DNA from: Luteococcus sp052116585
GTDB lineage: Bacteria; Actinomycetota; Actinomycetes; Propionibacteriales; Propionibacteriaceae
Assembly (NCBI RefSeq): GCF_052116585.1
Contig: NZ_JBQKKT010000002.1
Location: 186,001-250,000, forward strand
Direction: 5' to 3'
DNA length: 64,000 nucleotides
Shown one piece after another: positions 44,744 through 52,692 of the stretch. The notes under the pieces were generated by a model. The model had not been told where the DNA came from. It saw only the letters and a program-made list of their open reading frames with translations, and did not search any database. Made by a program: the position numbers and the translations under genes. Within the stretch, counting starts at the first letter, position 1. The number at the start of each line of letters is the position of its first letter.

Positions 44744-45321
44744 CGGTGGTCCTTCGCGGTGGGAGTGATGCGCTCGATGGTGACGACGTCCGTGCCATCG
44801 CGCTCCTGGAGATGGACGGTGACTCGCTCGTCCTTGGCCGAGCCGATGGCCAGGCCGGTGATGTCGGCCTGGACCGGGAGCTCCCGGTGACCGCGGTCCA
44901 CCAATACGGCCAGCACCACCCGGGCGGGGCGCCCGATGTCCTTGAGTGCGTCCAGGGCGGCCAGGACCGTTCGGCCCGAATAGAGCACGTCGTCGACGAG
45001 GACCACGGTGCGCCCCTCGATCTCGACCGGGATGGAGGTGCGGCCCACCTCCCGGGTTGGATTGCGCCGCAGGTCATCGCGGTACATCGTGACGTCCAGG
45101 TCTCCGACGGGTACCTCGACGTCCTCGATCCGCTCGATGGCGCAGGCCAGCCGCCGCGAGAGGGGGACCCCGCGGGTGGGGATGCCGAGGACTACCAGTC
45201 GATCGGCGCCGCGGTTCAGCTCCACCACCTGGTGCGCCATGCGGGTCAGCGCGCGGGCGATCTCATCGCCGTCGAGCAGTGTGCGGGCCGGGCCGTGCGA
45301 GGGCTGCGGTGCGTCTGTCAC
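44740..45321 (-). CDS. pyrR: PyrR: pyr operon regulator / uracil phosphoribosyltransferase
   Basis: A 193-residue PRTase-fold protein that binds pyr mRNA in response to UMP and has weak uracil phosphoribosyltransferase activity. The PRPP loop is TVVLVDDVLYSGRTVLAALD and the N-terminal segment is GIPTRGVPLSRRLA. The start is GTG 45321, with AGGAG eight bases upstream; the frame extends further but is non-coding. It is the first gene of pyrRBC. A G/C hairpin in its leader (45341-45357) lies next to the ribosome binding site and may be the control point. Confidence 0.94.
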   Translation of the reverse strand: MTDAPQPSHGPARTLLDGDEIARALTRMAHQVVELNRGADRLVVLGIPTRGVPLSRRLACAIERIEDVEVPVGDLDVTMYRDDLRRNPTREVGRTSIPVEIEGRTVVLVDDVLYSGRTVLAALDALKDIGRPARVVLAVLVDRGHRELPVQADITGLAIGSAKDERVTVHLQERDGTDVVTIERITPTAKDHR

Positions 45322-45340
45322 GGGGAACTCCTGTGTCTTC

Positions 45341-45357
45341 GGGGGACCATTGCCCCC
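45341..45357 (-). promoter_or_regulatory. Hairpin in the pyrR leader close to its ribosome binding site
   Basis: GGGGG (45341-45345) pairs with CCCCC (45353-45357) around a 7-base loop, about a dozen bases before the pyrR Shine-Dalgarno sequence. It could take part in translational control; no clear consensus PyrR-binding loop is seen. Confidence 0.3.
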
Positions 45358-45469
45358 GCCGCTCGTGGGCCGTGGTCCTCGACGTCGAAATCTACCAACG
45401 AACCGACCCGTGCCGTACCGAGGGCCGGTATCTCCCCGCGCGGGATCGGGCTCCGCTAGGATCAGCCGC

Positions 45470-45742
45470 ATGAGCCCGATCTCCTCCCTGAACCTGCTGG
45501 AGTCCACCTTCCCGGGATGGCCCGAGTTCACGCCGCCGACGAGCATGTTCATGTTCATGCTGATGTTCGGTGCGCCGTTGCTGATCGCCCTCGTCGTGGG
45601 CGGCTTGATCGTCGCCACCAGCCGCAAGTCCGACGCCATCGCGAACCAGCGGATCGCTGGTCTGATCGACGAGGAGGAGCAGAAGGTGGCCGCCGTGGCT
45701 CCGGTCCGCGCCCAACGTGCTCTGGACGCCGACGCTGTCTGA
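45470..45742 (+). CDS. Small single-span membrane protein of unknown function
   Basis: A 90-residue protein with one long hydrophobic helix (residues ~24-48, MFMFMLMFGAPLLIALVVGG). A basic turn follows (TSRKSDAIANQ), then a helical, charged C-terminal tail (GLIDEEEQKVAAVA). The topology suggests N-out, C-in. No family is recognised. TAGGAT (45457-45462) ends seven bases before ATG 45470, so the mRNA is probably leaderless. The gene is divergent from pyrRBC and ends 20 bases before a strong terminator. Confidence 0.65.
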   Translation: MSPISSLNLLESTFPGWPEFTPPTSMFMFMLMFGAPLLIALVVGGLIVATSRKSDAIANQRIAGLIDEEEQKVAAVAPVRAQRALDADAV

Positions 45743-45763
45743 TCTCCATCCACCTGACCGCCT

Positions 45764-45795
45764 GGACCCCGGACGCCGACGTCCGGGGTCCTTTC
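45764..45795 (+). terminator. Terminator after the small membrane protein gene
   Basis: A 12-bp perfect stem (45764-45775 with 45780-45791) and a 4-base loop are followed by TTTC. Confidence 0.85.
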
Positions 45796-45813
45796 ACGTC
45801 CGGGGTCCTTTCA
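45780..45813 (+). repeat. Tandem 17-bp duplication of the terminator's right arm
   Basis: CGTCCGGGGTCCTTTCA occurs at 45780-45796 and again at 45797-45813. A partial third copy (CGTCGGGG) follows. The left arm could pair with either copy. Confidence 0.95.
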
Positions 45814-45851
45814 CGTCGGGGCCCGTGAAGCGCTCGCACTTTGAGACAGGT

Positions 45852-45880
45852 TTGGGATTGCGAGAAGCGCGTGCTTGAAT
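45852..45880 (+). promoter_or_regulatory. Predicted promoter of the cysteine/sulfate operon
   Basis: TTGGGA (45852-45857) and TTGAAT (45875-45880) are 17 bases apart. The leader-peptide ATG follows seven bases later, so transcription would begin at or just before it. Confidence 0.45.
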
Positions 45881-45887
45881 TCAGCAC

Positions 45888-45974
45888 ATGCAGAGCGCTC
45901 TGGAGATTCGACTCGTGACCCGCCGTCACGTCGATCTGCTGCGCCTCAATGGCTGCATGTGTCGGATGGCCTGA
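45888..45974 (+). CDS. Cysteine-containing leader peptide upstream of the sulfate assimilation operon
   Basis: A 28-residue frame encodes MQSALEIRLVTRRHVDLLRL followed by NGCMCRMA. The core LVTRRHVDL...C.CR matches the conserved actinobacterial putative leader peptides (V-x-R-R-H-V-D-L pattern) that precede sulfur and cysteine genes. Two cysteine codons near the end would stall ribosomes when Cys-tRNA is scarce. Several hairpins lie between its stop and the sulfite reductase start, about 195 bases away. Its role is therefore most likely cis-acting attenuation rather than a functional peptide. The ORF appears leaderless. Confidence 0.82.
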   Translation: MQSALEIRLVTRRHVDLLRLNGCMCRMA

Positions 45975-45989
45975 GCCGCGTCCGACCCC

Positions 45990-46100
45990 GCCCTGGTGAC
46001 CAGGGCATCCCGTCCGGGCGCGCGACGCCCGGGCCACCCCAGAACACCGAAACTCCCACGAGCCTGTGCGCCCTGCGAATCCGCAGGCCCGAGAGGCACA
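45990..46100 (+). promoter_or_regulatory. Hairpin array (putative attenuator) between leader peptide and sulfite reductase
   Basis: Three stem-loops are visible: GCCCTGG-TGA-CCAGGGC (45990-46006), CCGGGCG/CGCCCGG (46014-46032), and a longer one at 46065-46100 with inner CCTGCG/CGCAGG and outer TGTGC/GCACA. They could switch with ribosome position on the leader. No T-run is present, so Rho or translational control is more likely than intrinsic termination. Confidence 0.5.
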
Positions 46101-46168
46101 CGGTGTCCTGAATCCTGACTGGTGATCCCTCCTGCGGTGTCGCGTACCCACAACCCGAGGTGACCACC

Positions 46169-47872
46169 GTGAACCAGAGTCCAGCAAGCACACCCACCCC
46201 CGCCGCGAGCCGCGTCCGCCCACCCCGTGAGGGCCAGTCGAAGGGCCAGTGGGCCGTCGACGGCAAGAAGCCGCTGAACCACAATGAGGAGTTCAAGTCA
46301 GAAGAGGATCCGCTGGCCGTGCGTCAACGCATCGTCGACGTCTACTCCCAGCAGGGCATCGGATCCGTGCCCGACGACGACCTGCACGGCCGCTTCCGCT
46401 GGCTGGGCATCTACACCCAGCGCAAGCCCGGTATCGACGCCCGCCAGACCAGCAAGCTCGACGCCGGCCAGCTCTCCGACGACTACTTCATGATGCGCGT
46501 GCGCATCGACGGCCAGCAGCTGAACCTGGAGCAGGTGCGCGTGCTGGGCCAGATCGGCGTGGACTTCGCCCGGGACACCGCCGATGTCTCCGACCGCCAG
46601 AACATCCAGTACCACTGGATCGCGATCGAGGACGTACCGGAGATCTGGCGCCGGCTGGAGTCCGTCGGACTGTCCACCACCGAGGCCTGCGGTGACACGC
46701 CGCGCGGCTTCCTGGCCAGCCCCGTCGCCGGAATCGCCGCGGACGAGGTGATCGATCCCACCCCGACGGTGAAGGCCATCACCGAACGGTGGATCGGCGA
46801 TCCCGACTTCAGCAACCTGCCCCGCAAGTTCAAGACCGCCATCACCGGGCACCCCAGCCTGGACGTGGTGCACGAGATCAACGACATCTCGCTGGTCGGT
46901 GTCGTGCACCCCGAGCTGGGGGCCGGTTACGACCTGTGGGTGGGCGGCGGTCTGAGCACCACGCCCCGCCTGGCAGAACGACTGGGTGTCTTCGTCCGCC
47001 CCGAGGACGCGGTGGAGGTCTGGGCCGGGGTCTGCGGCATCTTCCGCGACTACGGCTACCGCAAGCTGCGCACCAAGGCCCGCCTGAAGTTTCTGCTGGC
47101 CGAATGGGGGCCCGAGAAGTTCCGCCAGGTGCTGCAGGACGAGTACCTGGGCCGCGAGCTGCCCGATGGTCCCGCTCCCGCCAGGGCCGCCGGCAATGCC
47201 GACCACATCGGCGTCCACGACCAGAAGGACGGCCGCAAGTATGTCGGCTTCGCCCCCACCGTGGGCCGTCTTTCCGGCACCATCCTGAACGGCATTGCTG
47301 ACCTGGCCGAGGCCGCTGGCTCCGGACGGATCAGCTTCACCCCGCACCAGAAGCTGCTGGTGCTCGACGTCGACCCCGCCAAGGTCGACGAGCTCGTCGC
47401 CGGCATGGAGGAGCTCGGCCTCACCGCCACCCCCTCGCCCTTCCGTCGCGCCACCATGGCCTGCACCGGCATCGAGTACTGCAAGCTGGCCTTCGTCGAG
47501 ACCAAGGGGCTGGCCAAGCAGACCATCGGCGAGTTGGAACAGCGCCTCTCGGACGTGAACCTGCCCACCCCGATCAGCCTGAACATCAACGGCTGCCCGA
47601 ATTCGTGCGCCCGGATCCAGATCGCCGACATCGGTCTCAAGGGCCAGCTGGCTGGCGACGAGTTCGCCTTCCAGGTGCACCTGGGTGGTGGGCTGGCCAG
47701 CGACCAGCGTGAGGAGGCTGGCCTGGGCCGCACCGTGCGTGGGCTCAAGGTGACCGCGGCCGACCTGCCCGACTACGTCGAACGAGTCACCCGCAGCTAC
47801 CTGGACACGCACGAGGGCGACGAGACCTTCGCCGAATGGGCCCACCGGGCCGAGGAGGACGCCCTGAGATGA
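46169..47872 (+). CDS. Ferredoxin-dependent assimilatory sulfite reductase (NirA/SirA type)
   Basis: A 567-residue siroheme and [4Fe-4S] enzyme that reduces sulfite to sulfide (nitrite in some relatives). The cluster/siroheme cysteines are in ACTGIEYCKLAFVET and NINGCPNSCARIQIADIG, the canonical CxxxxxC and CxxxC pairs. Two ferrodoxin-like half-domains are present (DDYFMMRVRIDG; KYVGFAPTVGRLSGT). Placement with cysH-cysD-cysN and a cysteine leader favours sulfite as substrate. GTG 46169 is preferred (CCGAGG eight bases upstream); GTG 46160 is also in frame. The stop overlaps cysH (ATGA). Confidence 0.92.
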   Translation: MNQSPASTPTPAASRVRPPREGQSKGQWAVDGKKPLNHNEEFKSEEDPLAVRQRIVDVYSQQGIGSVPDDDLHGRFRWLGIYTQRKPGIDARQTSKLDAGQLSDDYFMMRVRIDGQQLNLEQVRVLGQIGVDFARDTADVSDRQNIQYHWIAIEDVPEIWRRLESVGLSTTEACGDTPRGFLASPVAGIAADEVIDPTPTVKAITERWIGDPDFSNLPRKFKTAITGHPSLDVVHEINDISLVGVVHPELGAGYDLWVGGGLSTTPRLAERLGVFVRPEDAVEVWAGVCGIFRDYGYRKLRTKARLKFLLAEWGPEKFRQVLQDEYLGRELPDGPAPARAAGNADHIGVHDQKDGRKYVGFAPTVGRLSGTILNGIADLAEAAGSGRISFTPHQKLLVLDVDPAKVDELVAGMEELGLTATPSPFRRATMACTGIEYCKLAFVETKGLAKQTIGELEQRLSDVNLPTPISLNINGCPNSCARIQIADIGLKGQLAGDEFAFQVHLGGGLASDQREEAGLGRTVRGLKVTAADLPDYVERVTRSYLDTHEGDETFAEWAHRAEEDALR

Positions 47873-48666
47873 GCAACAACACTGAGATGGGCAAGACCAC
47901 TGGCATGAGCATCAACCTGGAGACCCCCGATGCGGGGAGCATCACCCGAGAGCTGCGCCCCGCAGCGCAACGGCGCAGCCCCGAGGCCCTGCTGGCCACG
48001 GTGGTGGAGGGTCAGCGACGCTTCGTCGACGCTCCCGCCGAAGAGGTGCTGGCCTGGGCCGCCGAGGAATTTGGCGACTCGCTGGCCGTCGCCTGCTCGA
48101 TGGCCGCGGACACCATCCTGTCCGCCCTGGTCAGCCAGACCATCCCCGGAGTCGACGTGCTCTTCCTGGAGACGGGCTACCACTTCCAGGAGACGCTGGC
48201 CACGCGCGACGAGCTGGCCCGCCGCTGGCCGGTGACCATCCGTGAGGTGCTGCCGCAGATCACCGTCGAGGAACAGGACCTGAAGTTCGGGGCAGCCCTG
48301 CACGACCGCGACCCGGGCCACTGCTGCGGCATCCGCAAGGTGGAGCCGCTGGGCCGGGCGCTGGCCGGTTATGAGGCGTGGGTGACCGGCATCCGTCGCG
48401 AGGACAACGCCCTGCGCGCCAACGCGAAGCTCGTCGAGTGGGACACGACCCACCAGATGGTGAAGCTCAACCCGATCGCGGCCTGGAGCTTCGACGAGGT
48501 GCTCGACTTCGCCACCGCCCATGGCGTCCCGGTCAATCCGTTGCTGGCCGACGGCTACCCGTCGATCGGCTGCCAGCCCTGCACGCGACGCGTCGCCCCC
48601 GGAGAAGACCCCCGAGCCGGCCGCTGGGCCGGACTCGCCAAGACAGAATGCGGGATCCACCTGTGA
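47869..48666 (+). CDS. cysH: Adenylylsulfate (APS) reductase, Fe-S type CysH
   Basis: A 265-residue reductase of the PAPS/APS family. The extra cysteine pairs CCGIRKVEPL and GCQPCTRRV mark the [4Fe-4S] type that uses adenylylsulfate directly, and KTECGIH carries the catalytic C-terminal cysteine. A PP-loop region lies near VACSMAADTILSALV, though the usual SGG is replaced by CSM. It reduces APS to sulfite for the upstream sulfite reductase. This explains the absence of an APS kinase gene. ATG 47869 overlaps the previous stop and its own stop overlaps cysD. Confidence 0.94.
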   Translation: MSNNTEMGKTTGMSINLETPDAGSITRELRPAAQRRSPEALLATVVEGQRRFVDAPAEEVLAWAAEEFGDSLAVACSMAADTILSALVSQTIPGVDVLFLETGYHFQETLATRDELARRWPVTIREVLPQITVEEQDLKFGAALHDRDPGHCCGIRKVEPLGRALAGYEAWVTGIRREDNALRANAKLVEWDTTHQMVKLNPIAAWSFDEVLDFATAHGVPVNPLLADGYPSIGCQPCTRRVAPGEDPRAGRWAGLAKTECGIHL

Positions 48667-49559
48667 GCACGAAGAACCATCTTGACGCCCTCGAGTCCGA
48701 GGCGATCCACATCTTCCGCGAGACCGCGGCCGAACTGGAACGGCCCGTGCTGCTGTTCAGCGGCGGCAAGGACTCCGTGGTGATGCTGCACCTGGCGGCC
48801 AAGGCCTTCTGGCCCGGCCCCGTGCCCTTTCCCGTGATGCACGTGGACACGGGCCACAACTTCCCGGAGGTGATCGACTACCGCGATCGCACCGTCGAAC
48901 GGATGGGTCTGCGGCTGGTGGTGAAGCGGGTGCAGGACTACATCGACGACGGCCGGCTCACCGAGCGTCCCGACGGCACCCGCAACCCGCTGCAGACCAT
49001 GCCGCTGCTGGACGGGATCAGCGAGAACCGTTTCAACGCCGTCTACGGCGGCGGCCGTCGCGACGAGGAGAAGGCCCGGGCCAAGGAGCGCATCGTCAGC
49101 CTGCGCGACGAGTTCGGCCAGTGGGACCCCCGCAACCAGCGGCCCGAACTGTGGAACCTCTACAACGCCCGCCACCGGGCCGGCGAGCACGTGCGCATCT
49201 TCCCACTCAGCAACTGGACCGAGCTGGACGTGTGGCGCTACATCGAACGCGAGGGCATCGAACTCCCGGAGCTCTACTACGCGCATGACCGCGAGGTCTT
49301 CCATCGCGACGGGATGTGGTTGGCCGTCGGGCCCGTCTCCCAGCCGCGCGACGGCGAACAGGTGGTGACCAAGCAGGTGCGCTACCGCACTGTCGGAGAC
49401 ATGTCCTGCACCGGGGCGGTCGAGTCCGACGCCACCGACGTCCACGACGTCGTGGTGGAGGTGGCCGCCACCACCCTCACCGAACGCGGCGCCACGCGCG
49501 CCGACGACCGCATCTCCGAAGCAGCCATGGAAGACCGCAAGAAGGAAGGGTACTTCTAG
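48663..49559 (+). CDS. cysD: Sulfate adenylyltransferase subunit 2
   Basis: A 298-residue ATP-PPi-lyase-type adenylyltransferase that makes APS from sulfate and ATP with CysN. The PP-loop is LLFSGGKDSVVMLHLAAKAF, followed by MHVDTGHNFPEVI and the conserved LQTMPLLDGISENRFNAVYG region. The C-terminus ends AAMEDRKKEGYF, as in other CysD proteins. The start is GTG 48663, overlapping the cysH stop (GTGA). It is followed by an unusual 106-base gap before cysN. Confidence 0.96.
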   Translation: MSTKNHLDALESEAIHIFRETAAELERPVLLFSGGKDSVVMLHLAAKAFWPGPVPFPVMHVDTGHNFPEVIDYRDRTVERMGLRLVVKRVQDYIDDGRLTERPDGTRNPLQTMPLLDGISENRFNAVYGGGRRDEEKARAKERIVSLRDEFGQWDPRNQRPELWNLYNARHRAGEHVRIFPLSNWTELDVWRYIEREGIELPELYYAHDREVFHRDGMWLAVGPVSQPRDGEQVVTKQVRYRTVGDMSCTGAVESDATDVHDVVVEVAATTLTERGATRADDRISEAAMEDRKKEGYF

Positions 49560-49576
49560 TGATCGGCGTTCATCAG

Positions 49577-49645
49577 CAAGGGGGGACGACCCCCTTGGTC
49601 CCCCCGCGCCCTCGCGCGCACCGTCGCTCGTCCCCCGTTGCGGGG
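49577..49645 (+). promoter_or_regulatory. Two hairpins in the cysD-cysN gap
   Basis: CAAGGGGG/CCCCCTTG pairs at 49577-49597, and CCCCG-TTG-CGGGG at 49633-49645, just before the cysN ribosome binding site. All other genes from the sulfite reductase to cysD overlap. The structured gap could be an mRNA-processing or translation-tuning element, or a relic. Confidence 0.35.
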
Positions 49646-49665
49646 CGTGCGGAGAGGAAGTTCTC

Positions 49666-50994
49666 ATGACCATCCCCACGACAACCGAAGCCACTCTTCT
49701 GCGCCTGGCCACTGCCGGCAGCGTCGACGACGGCAAGTCCACCCTGGTGGGACGCCTCCTCTATGACAGCAAGAGCATCCTGGCCGACCAGCTGGATGCG
49801 GTCGAGCGGGTCAGCAAGGAGCGGGGACTCACCGGCACCGACCTGGCGCTGCTGACCGACGGACTGCGCGCCGAGCGCGAGCAGGGCATCACCATCGACG
49901 TGGCCTACCGCTACTTCGCCACGCCGGAGCGCACCTTCATCCTGGCCGACTGCCCCGGGCATGTGCAGTACACCCGCAATACCGTCACGGGTGCCTCGAC
50001 GGCCGACGTGCTGGTGCTGCTGGTGGACGTGCGCCGCGGCGTTCTGGAGCAGACCCGACGCCACCTGGCCGTCGCCGCGCTGCTGCGGGTGCCGCACGTC
50101 GTCGTGGCCGTCAACAAGCTGGACCTCGTCGACTACAACCAGGCCGACTACACGCGCGTCGCGCAGGAGATCGTGCAGGTGGGTCAGGAGCTGGGCGTCG
50201 CGAACCTGAGCACCATCCCGGTCAGCGCCCTGGTGGGCGACAATGTGGTGGAGCGCAGCACGCAGACCCCGTGGTACGACGGCCCGAGCCTGTTGGAACT
50301 GCTGGTTTCCATCGAGCCGGAGGCGGGCCGCGACGAGCTGCCGATGCGCTTCCCGGTGCAGTACGTGCTGCGACCCCAGCAGGCCGCGATCAGCCCCGAG
50401 TATGTCGAGTACCGCGGCTACGCCGGGCAGGTGGCACAGGGCACCGTCAGCGTCGGCGACGAGGTGGTGGTGCTGCCCAGCGGCCGCACCACCCGCGTCA
50501 TCGGGATCGACACCGCCGCCGGCAGCCTGGAACGGGCCACGGCGGGGGAGTCGGTGAGCCTGCGGCTGGCCGACGAGATCGACATCACCCGCGGTGAGCT
50601 GATCGCCGCCGCTGCGGATGCCCCGCAGCCCACCCAGGAGATCGACGCGATGGTCTGCTGGCTCGACGACAGCCAGTTGCGGATCGGGCAGCGCGTGCTG
50701 CTGAAGCACACCACCCGCACCGTGCAGGCCATCGTCCGAGACCTGGAGGGTCGGCTGGACCTGGACAGCCTCACCCCGGTTCCCGTGGAGCACCTGGGAC
50801 TCAATGACATCGGACGGGTGCGCCTGAAGCTCGCCAGCCCGGTGCTGGCCGAGCCCTATGCGGCCTCCCGCGCCACCGGCTCCTTCCTGCTGGTGGACGC
50901 ACAACAGGGCCTCACCCTGGCCGCGGGCATGGTCCACGACCCCGAGGCGCCCGGCATCGTCCACCCGCAGACCGCCATCACCTGGCAGATCTAG
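49666..50994 (+). CDS. cysN: Sulfate adenylyltransferase subunit 1 (GTPase)
   Basis: A 442-residue EF-Tu-like GTPase that drives the CysD reaction by GTP hydrolysis. G1 is GSVDDGKSTLVGRLLYD, the switch region is ERERGI-like (EREQGITIDVAYRYF), G3 is DCPGHVQYTRN and G4 is NKLDLVD; two beta-barrel domains follow. It ends after these domains, so there is no fused CysC APS kinase, in agreement with an APS-reducing CysH. GAGAGGAAG precedes ATG 49666. It lies 106 bases after cysD and 28 bases before the TSUP gene. Confidence 0.96.
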   Translation: MTIPTTTEATLLRLATAGSVDDGKSTLVGRLLYDSKSILADQLDAVERVSKERGLTGTDLALLTDGLRAEREQGITIDVAYRYFATPERTFILADCPGHVQYTRNTVTGASTADVLVLLVDVRRGVLEQTRRHLAVAALLRVPHVVVAVNKLDLVDYNQADYTRVAQEIVQVGQELGVANLSTIPVSALVGDNVVERSTQTPWYDGPSLLELLVSIEPEAGRDELPMRFPVQYVLRPQQAAISPEYVEYRGYAGQVAQGTVSVGDEVVVLPSGRTTRVIGIDTAAGSLERATAGESVSLRLADEIDITRGELIAAAADAPQPTQEIDAMVCWLDDSQLRIGQRVLLKHTTRTVQAIVRDLEGRLDLDSLTPVPVEHLGLNDIGRVRLKLASPVLAEPYAASRATGSFLLVDAQQGLTLAAGMVHDPEAPGIVHPQTAITWQI

Positions 50995-51022
50995 TTCCCC
51001 ATCCACCACAGGGAGTCCCCCG

Positions 51023-51988
51023 ATGCAGCACCTCGTAGTCCTTGCCCTTGCCGGGCTCGTCGCCCAATTGATCGACGGGTCGCTCGGCATGGGTTATGGC
51101 ATCACCTCCACGTCGGTGCTGCTCGCCGGCGGCCTGTCACCGGCCACGGCGAGCGCCTCGGTGCATCTGGCAGAGCTGGGGACCAATGTGGCATCCGGCC
51201 TGTCGCACTGGAAGCTGCGCAATGTGGACTGGTGGCTGGTGCTTCGGCTCGGTGTGCCGGGTGCGATCGGTGGTTTCCTGGGTGCCACGGTGCTCTCGCA
51301 CCTGTCCACCGAGGCGGCGCGGCCGCTGATGGCGGTGATCCTGGTGGGTCTGGGGCTGTTCATCCTGGCCCGCTTCACCCTGCGTCGCACGGCCATTTCG
51401 CAGGCGCGGGTCTCCCCACACGGTCGGCGATTCCTCGCGCCCCTGGGCCTGGTGGGAGGCTTCGTCGACGCGACCGGCGGTGGGGGATGGGGACCGATCT
51501 CCACCACCGCCCTGGTGAGCGCCGGCAAGACCAGCCCGCGCACCGTGATCGGATCAGTGGACACCTCGGAATTCCTGGTCTCGCTGGCTGCATCGCTGGG
51601 CTTCATCGTGAGCCTCGGCAGCATCGGGGTGCGCTGGGAGTATGTCGTCGCGCTGCTGGCCGGCGGTCTGGTGGCCGCCCCGCTGGCGGCCTGGTTGGTG
51701 AGCCGGATCCCGCCGCAGATCATGGGTGGCCTGGTGGGAGGTGCCATCGTGGTGACCAATCTGGGTCAGGTCTTTCGTGGCTTCGACGTGCCTCAGGCAG
51801 CACACCATCCCGTCACGATCATCCTGCTGATCATCTGGGCGCTCGCCGTGGTGGTGGGCATTCGACGTCATCGGGAGGACCAGCGACTGGAACAGGCCAC
51901 CGGGGTGGAGGAGTCTGCCCAAGCCCAGTCTGCCCAAGCCCAGTCTGAGCAGTCCCAGTCTCGCGGCGCGGTGGAGGCCTCGCTGTGA
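51023..51988 (+). CDS. TSUP/TauE-SafE-family membrane transporter (sulfite/sulfur-compound exporter-like)
   Basis: A 321-residue membrane protein of the TauE/SafE family, with about eight helices and the two internally similar halves LIDGSLGMGYGITSTSVLLA and GFVDATGGGGWGPISTTALV. Members carry sulfite, sulfoacetate or other sulfur anions, usually outward, though some are uptake systems. In this operon it may export excess sulfite or bring in sulfate. AGGGAG precedes ATG 51023. The hydrophilic C-terminal tail contains a repeat-derived Ala/Gln/Ser stretch. Its stop overlaps the next start (GTGA). Confidence 0.88.
   Translation: MQHLVVLALAGLVAQLIDGSLGMGYGITSTSVLLAGGLSPATASASVHLAELGTNVASGLSHWKLRNVDWWLVLRLGVPGAIGGFLGATVLSHLSTEAARPLMAVILVGLGLFILARFTLRRTAISQARVSPHGRRFLAPLGLVGGFVDATGGGGWGPISTTALVSAGKTSPRTVIGSVDTSEFLVSLAASLGFIVSLGSIGVRWEYVVALLAGGLVAAPLAAWLVSRIPPQIMGGLVGGAIVVTNLGQVFRGFDVPQAAHHPVTIILLIIWALAVVVGIRRHREDQRLEQATGVEESAQAQSAQAQSEQSQSRGAVEASL
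51914..51958 (+). repeat. 15-bp tandem repeat in the TSUP C-terminal tail
   Basis: TCTGCCCAAGCCCAG is at 51914-51928 and exactly again at 51929-51943. A degenerate third copy lies at 51944-51958. It encodes SAQAQ/SEQSQ. Confidence 0.95.
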
Positions 51989-52692
51989 GCGGCGTCGTTC
52001 TGGCCGCCCACGGCACCCGCTCCAGCGTCGGTCGGCGGTGCGTCGAGACGATTCGTCGGGAGCTGCAGGAGCTCCTGGGCCGGCCGGTTCGGCTCGGCTG
52101 GGTGGATGTCTGCGAGCCGCATGTCAGTGACGTCGTCCGCGACGGGGATGTGGTGCTGCCCGCCTTCCTGGGCGCCGGATACCACGTGCGAGTGGACCTG
52201 CCCACAGCCGTCGCCGAGCATCACGGGGTGACCCTCACCCCGCACCTGGGCACGGACGAGGCAGTGGTGGAAGCGCTGGCAGGGCGGGTGGCCGAGGCCG
52301 GTGGCCCCTGGCCGCTCACCATCGTGGGCTGGGCCGGCTCCCGCGACGAGAGAAGCCGCGACCAGGCAGCCGAGGTGACGCGCGCGTTGGCACGCCGGTG
52401 GCAGGGCCGAGCCCAGGTGGTGCTCGCCACTCCTGCGGAGATCCCCGCGCTGGTGGTCGGCAGTCCGGTGCCCGTCGGCGTCGCCAGCTACCTACTGGCG
52501 CCGGGCCACTTCCATGACCGGCTGCGCTCCGCCGGGGCCGTGGCCACCACAGAACCTTTGGGATCCCATCCGAGGATCATCGAGGCGCTCGCCCGCCGTG
52601 TCCACGACGTGTACGAGCGCCCCTGGGGACACGTCTTCCCGGGGCTGGGCTCAGGAGCTGAAGGCCTGGCAGTCCAGTGCCCGACGGGCTGA
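51985..52692 (+). CDS. Sirohydrochlorin chelatase-like protein (CbiX/SirB family)
   Basis: A 235-residue class-II chelatase-like protein of two CbiX-like halves. The first opens VVLAAHGTRSSVGRRC (conserved HGT metal-binding motif) and contains VVLPAFLGAGYHVRVDLP; the second contains VGVASYLLAPGHFHDRL. It probably inserts iron into sirohydrochlorin to make siroheme for the operon's sulfite reductase. The start is GTG 51985, overlapping the TSUP stop. Its 3' end overlaps the convergent pepN gene by 42 bases. Confidence 0.86.
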   Translation: MSGVVLAAHGTRSSVGRRCVETIRRELQELLGRPVRLGWVDVCEPHVSDVVRDGDVVLPAFLGAGYHVRVDLPTAVAEHHGVTLTPHLGTDEAVVEALAGRVAEAGGPWPLTIVGWAGSRDERSRDQAAEVTRALARRWQGRAQVVLATPAEIPALVVGSPVPVGVASYLLAPGHFHDRLRSAGAVATTEPLGSHPRIIEALARRVHDVYERPWGHVFPGLGSGAEGLAVQCPTG

